Source of the DNA: Maribacter sp. MJ134 | GTDB taxonomy: Bacteria > Bacteroidota > Bacteroidia > Flavobacteriales > Flavobacteriaceae | Assembly: GCF_003970695.1 (NCBI RefSeq) | Contig: NZ_CP034570.1 | Span: forward strand, 1,550,001 to 1,614,000 | DNA length: 64,000 bases | Direction: 5' to 3' | Made by a program: the position numbers and the translations under genes | Shown: positions 9,430 to 17,900 of the stretch, piece after piece | Layout of the letters: the number at the start of each line of letters is the position of its first letter | Position numbering within the stretch: position 1 is the first letter of the stretch | The notes under the pieces: generated by a model | What the model was told of the DNA's origin: nothing | What the model saw: the letters and a program-made list of their open reading frames with translations, nothing else | Databases searched by the model: none

Positions 9430-10959
9430 ATGGGGTTTATTTTTTCAGAAAACATATATTCATATTGTTTTCTATTTCTTATTCTTTTTGGTTCGTGCGC
9501 TCCTAATGAGGAAAAAAGGGCAGCCAAACTATATACAACCCATTGTGCTAGTTGTCATGTATTACCGAATATAGCAGACTTACCCAAAAATGTATGGGAG
9601 GAAGGTGTCCTGCCAGAAATGGCGGCGAGAATGGGCGTTATCTACGAGGGAAATAATCCGTATTTAAATCTTACCTTTAAAGAGCAAGAAGCTAGAATGA
9701 AATCGGGCGTTTATCCCGCCAAACCTATAATTTCCATGGAGGATTGGGATAATCTTAAGAGCTACATCCTTTCCATGGCCCCAGATTCCTTAATCAGTAA
9801 TAAAACCAAGGCCCCTAAGGAGCTTGCACAGTTTCAAACTAAACAGGTAAACTTGGATAATAGAAAAGGAACCCTCGTCACCTTTCTAGAGTTCAACAAG
9901 AGTAATAAGAGCATTATTACTGCGGATTTGAATGGAACGGTTAATAAACTAAGCGCTCAGTCTGATAGCGTAAGTCAAACGTTTCAAACAGAGAAAGCGA
10001 TAACCTCCTATGTTGAAAAAAAGGAATTTTCCTATACCACCAGTGTAGGCTATCTAAATCCTTCGGAAATAGCTAGAGGCTACCTTGAGATATCAAACAT
10101 AAATACAAATCATCGGCTACCTTTTACCTTACATAGGCCCGTGCATACTTTAGTAGAGGATCTTAATGGAGATGGACGCGATGAAATAGTGATATGTGAA
10201 TTCGGACATTTGACCGGAGCGCTATCCCTTTTTGTAAAACAGGATAGCTTAAATTATAAAAAAGAGATACTCTTGGGTGTTCCTGGAACTACACGAACCA
10301 TAGCAAGGGATATGAATGGCGATAATAAGTTGGATTTGGTGGTACTCAGTTCTCAGGGAAGAGAGAATATAACCATACTTTATCAAAAAGACAATCTTAC
10401 ATTTACCCCCGAAACCGTTATACAATTTAATCCTGTATATGGTTCAAGTTGGTTTGAGCTTGTGGATTTTGACAGTGACGGTGACGACGATATACTAACC
10501 GTTCACGGAGACAACGGAGATAAAAGCTATATCCAAAAACCTTATCATGGATTACGAATACATCTAAACAACGGGGAAAATAAATTTGAGGAACATTTTT
10601 TCTATCCACTGAACGGAGCTACCAGATTAGTCACCAATGATTTTGATGAGGATGGCGATTTAGATATAGCTTTATTAGCTACTTTTCCTGATTACGAGCA
10701 TAAACCTAAATCCAGCTTTGTTTATTTGGAAAATTTGGATACAGAAAAATTTCGTTTTCAAGATTTCACTTTCGAGGATGCCAATTTAGGGCGATGGTTA
10801 CTGTTAGATTCTGGGGATGTTGATCAAGACGGAGATGAAGATATTATACTAAGTGCTTTTACATACGGCTTTACTCCGGTTCCCGAATACTTAGCAGATA
10901 TTTGGGACAATAGCGATACGGATATCATGATATTGAAAAATAATTTATATCAGAATTGA
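9430..10959 (+). CDS. Cytochrome c-like lipoprotein with FG-GAP/VCBS repeats
   Basis: A 509-residue lipoprotein when started at the ATG at 9430 (lipobox FGSC, Cys23). A TTG-started version from 9376 would add 18 residues before the signal peptide and is less likely. A single heme c motif CASCH lies at residues 39-43, within a short cytochrome-like domain of about 100 residues that has Met candidates for the distal ligand (PEMAARMG). The rest has calcium-type loops such as DLNGDGRDE, DMNGDNKLDL, DFDSDGDDD, DFDEDGDLD and DVDQDGDED, predicting a beta-propeller. It lies 67 bp after the CRTAC1-like gene on the same strand. The combination suggests a surface heme protein, but no reaction can be assigned. 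Confidence 0.85.
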   Translation: MGFIFSENIYSYCFLFLILFGSCAPNEEKRAAKLYTTHCASCHVLPNIADLPKNVWEEGVLPEMAARMGVIYEGNNPYLNLTFKEQEARMKSGVYPAKPIISMEDWDNLKSYILSMAPDSLISNKTKAPKELAQFQTKQVNLDNRKGTLVTFLEFNKSNKSIITADLNGTVNKLSAQSDSVSQTFQTEKAITSYVEKKEFSYTTSVGYLNPSEIARGYLEISNINTNHRLPFTLHRPVHTLVEDLNGDGRDEIVICEFGHLTGALSLFVKQDSLNYKKEILLGVPGTTRTIARDMNGDNKLDLVVLSSQGRENITILYQKDNLTFTPETVIQFNPVYGSSWFELVDFDSDGDDDILTVHGDNGDKSYIQKPYHGLRIHLNNGENKFEEHFFYPLNGATRLVTNDFDEDGDLDIALLATFPDYEHKPKSSFVYLENLDTEKFRFQDFTFEDANLGRWLLLDSGDVDQDGDEDIILSAFTYGFTPVPEYLADIWDNSDTDIMILKNNLYQN

Positions 10960-11008
10960 TTCTTTAGTCCATTGTTTCCTGTAAAGAAGGCTTAAATTGA
11001 CTATAAAT

Positions 11009-11728
11009 TCAATTTCCCGGTAACTTCTGCGCTACAAACCAATCATACAATTCTTCAGTGTTATAAGCTTTGACCCATGAATTATGACCTATCCCGGGAT
11101 ACTTAGTGAACCGAATGTCATATCCCATTTCTTTAAGTCTGCTAACCATTGTTTCAGATTCCGTGACAGGAATGGATTTATCTTCTTCACCGTGAAATAC
11201 CCAGATGGGCATATCTTTATTTATCCAAGAAGCATAAGGCACAGGCGTCATACCACAAACTACGGCCATTGCCGCAAAAGTCTCCGGGTACTGCACAGCA
11301 AGTTCCCAAGCGGCGCCACCTCCCCTACTTAAACCGGTTAAATATATTCTTCTCTTGTCCACTCTATTATTGGTGACAACAGTGTCCAAAAGCTGTTTTA
11401 CCGCCCTAGTATTCCACCATTTTTTTTGATACGGATTTTGTGGAGCTAAGATTAAAAAAGGGAATTTTTTTCCTTGCACAATAAGCTTAGGAGGTCCGTT
11501 TCTTTTAATGGTGACCAAACTATCTCCAGATTCTCCACCGCCATGCAAGAAAAGAAGAATTGGGTATTCCCTATCGGGTTCTTCCAGATAATCTTCAGGA
11601 TAATATAAATAATAACTCAGGTTTTCCTTGATGGTAGTTTCCATCTCGTCATCCACTAAATTTGGTTTAACTTGGGAAGCGCAGCTGGTTACTATCAGCA
11701 CGATTAAAATATACCTTAAAAAATCCAT
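11009..11728 (-). CDS. Alpha/beta-hydrolase lipoprotein (esterase/LpqC or phospholipase-carboxylesterase type)
   Basis: A 239-residue lipoprotein hydrolase when started at 11728 (MDFLRYILIV, lipobox VTSC with Cys16). The frame extends upstream to an ATG at 11806, but those 26 residues precede the signal peptide. The oxyanion motif HGGG is at 62-65, the nucleophile elbow GLSRGG has Ser134, and Asp183 (GEEDKSIP) and His215 (GIGHNSW) complete a canonical triad. The fold resembles esterases annotated as feruloyl esterase or LpqC-like; the substrate cannot be read from sequence. It is convergent with the cytochrome/VCBS gene, 49 bp away, and downstream of the giant adhesin gene, from which a terminator separates it. 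Confidence 0.85.
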   Translation of the reverse strand: MDFLRYILIVLIVTSCASQVKPNLVDDEMETTIKENLSYYLYYPEDYLEEPDREYPILLFLHGGGESGDSLVTIKRNGPPKLIVQGKKFPFLILAPQNPYQKKWWNTRAVKQLLDTVVTNNRVDKRRIYLTGLSRGGGAAWELAVQYPETFAAMAVVCGMTPVPYASWINKDMPIWVFHGEEDKSIPVTESETMVSRLKEMGYDIRFTKYPGIGHNSWVKAYNTEELYDWFVAQKLPGN

Positions 11729-11855
11729 TAATGAATTTAAATTTATTAATGGCTCCAATATAAAGAAATCCGTTGGTTCTTTCTCCTTTCTATGTAGAAT
11801 AAACAAATAGCCATTTCATAAAGCTTGGGTGTCTTTTTCATTCCCGAAAATGCAC

Positions 11856-11888
11856 AAAAAAAGGAGACTCTTTATTTGAGCCTCCTTT
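11856..11888 (-). terminator. Terminator after the giant adhesin gene
   Basis: Read on the minus strand, arms AAAGGAGGCTC and GAGTCTCCTTT (one mismatch) close a 7-nt loop and are followed by a run of T. It begins about 24 bp past the adhesin stop codon. Confidence 0.8.
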
Positions 11889-11911
11889 AGTATATTAAAA
11901 GATTCGTTTAT

Positions 11912-14900
11912 CTATCTGTACAGTGTAAAATGCCCAACATAACGTTGTTGGCTTTTATCGTTGGCATTAACAACGTACCAATAATCTCCTGTTGGTACTT
12001 CCTTGCCCTCATACGTACCATCCCAATTGGTAATTTCATTAAGAATAGCCACTACCCTTCCATACCGATCATAGATTTTCACTTCTATGTTTGGAAAGAA
12101 CTCCCTATTTTCCGGTGACCAAACATCGTTCAAATTATCTCCATCTGGTGTAAAGAAATTAGGTATTTCCAACATACCCGTAAATTCGAAGGGCACTTGA
12201 ACCATGGCAACACAACCATTGGAATCTACCACTCTAACATTAACCACACCACTATCATTAGTAGTGAATACGGTTTCTTCTCCATAAGACTCACTATTGA
12301 AGAAATACTCATAACCTCCAAATCCGCCCTCGGCAAGTGCCGTTAGTTCATTAGGACCTGTTTTTGTCGCCGTCAGCACCAATGGGTTATACGCATCAAT
12401 AGAGAATTCCACAAAGTTGGTACAACCATTTTGATGATATATATATACCGTATGATCACCAGCTGGCAAATCGCCCCAAGTATTCTCAACTCCTGCATTG
12501 GCAGTAATAGGGTCGGTAGGGTCCAAAGGATCCAAAGCGAACATTAAATCAGACATTAGGCTGTTATCCAATACCTGAACGGTTACCGTACTGTTCGGGA
12601 AAATTCCTTCACAACCGTACTGTACTATTGGCTCTGCGGTTAAATCAACACCTATTCCTATAGTGAATACTGCGGTAGACGGGCACAAGTTAGCGTCTTG
12701 CGTGTATATAGCATAGGAAGCTCCTCCTTGCAGACCAGATATAACTTGACCATCATAAGGTGCAAAAACACCAGTGCCTGTTTCATCAATAGGATCTATC
12801 ATCTCTATTTTATATTCAAAATACGGAGTAGGACTTACAAGTGGGTCTACAAAAGGTGTTCCTCCTGTAATATCAAAAACCACGGTTCCGTCGTTGGCAC
12901 CTATACATAATTCTGGTGTTGTCTGGATATTGACTATTTCTACCACATCCGGCTCTGTAACCGTAATAAAGTCTTTCTCAAAACAGCCATTTTCATCTTG
13001 AATCAATATCTCATAAGTACCCGCAGCAAGTTCATCAAAAGTGTAACTTCCCGGGGTGCTTGGCTCACTAAAGAATTCATTAAAATTAGGACCTATTGCA
13101 AATTGAATTAAGCCTATGCCTCCTGATAATACCTCAACGGTAATCGTTCCGTCTTGTTCACCATTACAGCTTACAGGCGTAGGACTAGCATCAAAAGTGA
13201 TGGGTTCTGGTCTTATAATTTCGAACGGTCCAGCAATATCCATACAGGTTGCCCCACTGGTAACAGCGATGTAATATGCCGTTCCAGCTGGTAAGCCTTC
13301 AAATGTTCCGTTTGGTTGAGGGCCTCTAAAAAGAGTTGCCGAAGCAGCCGGATTAAATGCGTCTATGGGATCACCAACGTACAAATAAAACAAATCATCG
13401 CCAACGCCACCATTTACGAAGGACTCTATTCTACCGTCCAATTCCGAAGCACAGGAAATATCGTCCGGTAAATTAGGCAATAGGGTTATTCCCGTAGCAT
13501 TGGTCATTGTTATACCATTTGACCTTACTGGTGAACATATACTCAATGTTGTAACTTTTCTAACATCGAATTGATAGGTTATTCCTTGAACGCCTGGAAT
13601 TAAAACCGAGGTGCCCGCCATAGTTTGGTAAGGTCCTACCACTACACCATTTTCGACCGGTGCATACTCATAGGTAAATAAAGGGTCAGGATTTTCAATA
13701 GATAATCTCATTTCACCGTCGCCACCACATCCTGGCACCCTAGTCTGCACCAATAATGGAGCTACTGGTGGTGGTGGGTCTACAAAATAGGGCTCCGTAA
13801 CGTATAGACAATCAAAACTTGACGATACTTCTATAGCATACCATCCGGCACTTATAAAACCACCGCTTGTGCCAATGAAGGTTGGCGAATTCTGAAGCCC
13901 GCTGCTGGAAACTACATCCGTACGGTCATTACTGTTTAAGTATAATAATCTATAGTTGTATCCAGCTCCAGGAAATCCGCCGGTAGCACCCGCTGAAGCA
14001 GAAAGTGCATCACCCGTGGTTGGATCATAAGCTTCTAAGACAGCATTATTTCCGTTGGGGCAATCCAAACCTTGCGGCTCACGAATACCAGCGTCAATTT
14101 GTGGTACCTCTTCCAATTCAATATCAACACTATTAATACAACCTTCTATATCCCTAATCTCAACTTGATAAAAACCGAATTCTAATCCCGTAAACTCGTT
14201 CGTATTTGAAAATGGGACTACTTCAGTAGTATACGTAGCACCACCATCGGTACTGAACAATAATCTATAGTCGTAAGGGAAAGTATCCCATCCGCCTTGC
14301 CCAATAGCTTCTATCTCTCCGCTATCATTACCACAGCCAACATTTCCGACAGGGGTTGCAGTCACTATTAAATCACCGTTAGGAGTTCTAATGTTAGCTA
14401 CATTACTGTCATTTGAACAAAATGGCATAGCATCAGCAACTACTTCTACTATTAAATTGCCACCTGGAAGTCCTGTAATTCTGGCTTCATCACCATTGAT
14501 ATCGGGAAAATCCGTAGTCGCAAAACTACCTGTCGTTATTGGGGTAGATTTGGTGGTATCATCGGCCATATACACTGTATAGGAATAATCACCTACATAA
14601 TTGGTTACTTCTATAAATAATTCTCCATCGTTTCCAGGTGTAAAACAGCTTACCGGTTTGGCTTCCGTAATAGAAACAACTGGTTGTTCCGGTTCCAGCA
14701 CCGTATGCGCGGGTAATGGATAGGTACAACCTCCTATATTATCCGTTATTTCAAATAAGTAGTCTCCAGATGCCGGCAAGAACACATCTATATAGTTATT
14801 TCCGGAAGTATTTGTAACCGGAGAAACAGGAGTCACTGAAACCGTAGAAACTGTAAAATCCGTTGTTCCGATAACTTGAATACGCACCCTTTCATCATCT

Positions 14901-17900
14901 CTACAGTTCAAAGGGTCTACCTCTATAATAGAAGGAACGACATCGGTTGGTGGATTTATCGTCGGTAAATCAAAGGTAGTCCTACAACCATTGGCGTCCA
15001 TGGCGTATACGGTGATGTTCTGCGAGACTCCGGTATCCACGATTTCAAACGTATGACCTGTAGCGGTATTCCCAATTTCATAATTCTCAAATCCAGTTAT
15101 ACTAAATTGATAATCCGTGTTTAGCGTTCCAGTTCCCGGATTTGTAATAGTGACTACAATATCTGTTGAACTAAATCTGTTGGCACCCGGCTCACAAGAA
15201 AAATCCGCTGCAGTAGCAGAGATAGTGAAGTCTAGAGGTTCAGTAATAGTAACATCTACCTCATGGGTACATCCTTTATCCGAAATCACTTGGGCGATAT
15301 AGTTCCCAGGTGGCAAATTGTCAAATGATCCCGAAGTGTTGGTGAACAATGCCGTTGGTGAAGGAGGTAGCGGAAGACTTCCAGTATAAATATTGTATGC
15401 AGTAATACCATCGATATCCGTTCCCGGTGATAAGGTGATATTGATACTACCATCATCTGCACCATTACAACTTACATTTGTTGCGCCATCATCTACGATC
15501 AAAGGTGCCGTAGGGATGGTACTAATGATATCCTGTACGAGAAAAGTACAATTATTCGTGCCATCAGTAACCTGATTATCAGTAACCAAAACCTGATATT
15601 CTCCAGCCGCTATACCATTAAATACACCGGTAGCATTATTGGTTATGGCAACCCCGAGGTTGTCCTGTAGTTCAAAATCAAAATCCCCACTACCACCATT
15701 TGCAGTTATGGTAATGATACCATCCGGGTCTGTACAATTGGGTTCAAAACTAAATCCGCCCGAAGCCGATAATACTTGAAAAACCTCTGGCTCCGAAAAT
15801 CCTGTACAGCCGTTCGCATCTATGACATCAACTCTATACGTTCCAATACTCCCTACCGTAAACACAGCTTCCCATCTATTATCCCCGGCATCGAAAACAC
15901 CAGGTTGGGTCAACCCTCCAAGAGTAAAGCTAGGCGTATCTATATTCGCGGGCATATGAACCTCAATAGTAAAGGTTGCCGCTAAAACATCGCACTGATT
16001 ACTAACATCAAAAGTTGGTGGTGGCAATGGTGGGTCTTCTGTAATTACCGCAGCCGAAATTCGATAGGCACAATTTCTGGAATCCCTCACCCAAATGTCA
16101 TAATCTAGACCTGGAGCCGGAGCACCTGGCAATATTACGGTGGATGCATCAGTAAAATCATCCGTAGGGTCACTCGGGGTAAGTGTTCCATCCTCATCCA
16201 CAGGATTTCCTGAAGGCACGTAGGCATATTCATAAGGGCTGTCCACAGCAAAAGGAGTTCCGCCGCTACCACGAACGGTTAACTGACCATCGGCATTACA
16301 ATTGGCATTTATATTTTCAATAACGTCTACCCTAGGTTCATTTAATGTTGCAACAGCATTGGCTCCGTCTGAACAATCGGTCCCGTTATCATATACAAGA
16401 ATACTATATGCCCCTTCGGGTACTTGATATGTTCCCGTAGTCGAAGCGGTAGTTTCCGCTATAAAAAGGGCCCCAGTATCCGTATTCCTAATCTCAATAT
16501 CATAAGGTCCAACGATAGCTGTTCCACTGATTACATAGTCCAAGTCCACCAAATTACCTGGAATACAGGAAGCATTATCTATGGTCAGTGCCACATCTAA
16601 ATCCGAAGGTCCGTCAGGAACCTCGATAACTTCTTGGTAAATACAGTTCGTAGCCGTATCAACCACCTCAACGGTAAATGTTTCTCCAAATTGAATATTA
16701 CTGAAGCAGTATCTTCGTACTGGAGGAGCTCCACCTAAGGATATGTAGGTAAATGGAGGGGCACCGCCATCAACCACCCTAATATCGAAAGGACCTGTTC
16801 CCCCTGTAATATCTACACAATACGTGAAACCACCAGGAGTACAAACTAAAGGTAAAGTTGTGTTGTCCGGTATGATGTTTACTGCCGTACTTCCAACAGT
16901 TACCAAATCGGTTGTACTACAACCTCTAGCATCAATCGTGATAACATTATAGTTGCCGGGAAATATGGCTACATCGTAAATATCAAGTGGATATGTCGTA
17001 GCACCGTCTGTAGTGATTCGTGTAATTTCTGTTCCAAACGCATCTTCAACGATATATGTATATTCTGGAACACCATTGGTTACACCCGTAATTTGAATCC
17101 CGCCAGAGACTACACTGGCACTACAAGAAGCGTCCAATGGCAGTACAGCGGCATCGGGAGCTGGGTTCGTATCCGGCGCAATGACAACATCTACAATTCC
17201 CGGTATTAAACAGCCCCTACTATCTTTTACAAGATACTCATAGGTTCCCACGGATAACCCGGAGTACACGGTTTGAGAAGAATAGGTAAATGCACCATCA
17301 TCTCCCACGCCGTATGTAAGACTTCCATCTGGTCCAAATTTTATTTCGAACGGTGGAATACCCCCCGTAGCATCCGGTATTATTTGAACGAAACCACTAT
17401 TAGGGTCACCACAGCTAGTACCTGTTGCGTTGTGTGTCGCAACAATATTAGTAGGCTCATCAAATGTTATGGGTTCAGAAGTATCCGTACAAGTATTATT
17501 GTCTACGACAGACACGGTATAATCCCCATGCTCGCCGAAAGGAACGGTATAGGTAAACGTGTCCGATGGTAATGGTAACCCAGTAAAACCAGGTACTGCA
17601 ACGCCTTCCTTTACTATCGTATATGACGTATTGGACAAATCACTTATGTTCCCACCTGAAATGGCTATTCCCAAAGTTCCGTCACCCGCACAGGGTATCT
17701 CATCAACAATGCTAAGTGTTACGTTTATAGCAGGTGGAATGGTAATCGATACTTGATTTGTACAATTATTATCATCCTCTACCTCAACGATATAAGTTCC
17801 AGGAACTAGATTGTTAAAGGTTGGACTTGCTTGAAGTGGTCCATTATTAATTCGATATTCATGACCGGGTCCGCCACCAGAAGACGTTACGGTTACCGAA

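Noticed and set aside
10994-11015. Hairpin AAATTGA/TCAATTT between convergent genes as a terminator
   Set aside because: Only a 7-bp AT-rich stem with no T run; too weak to call.
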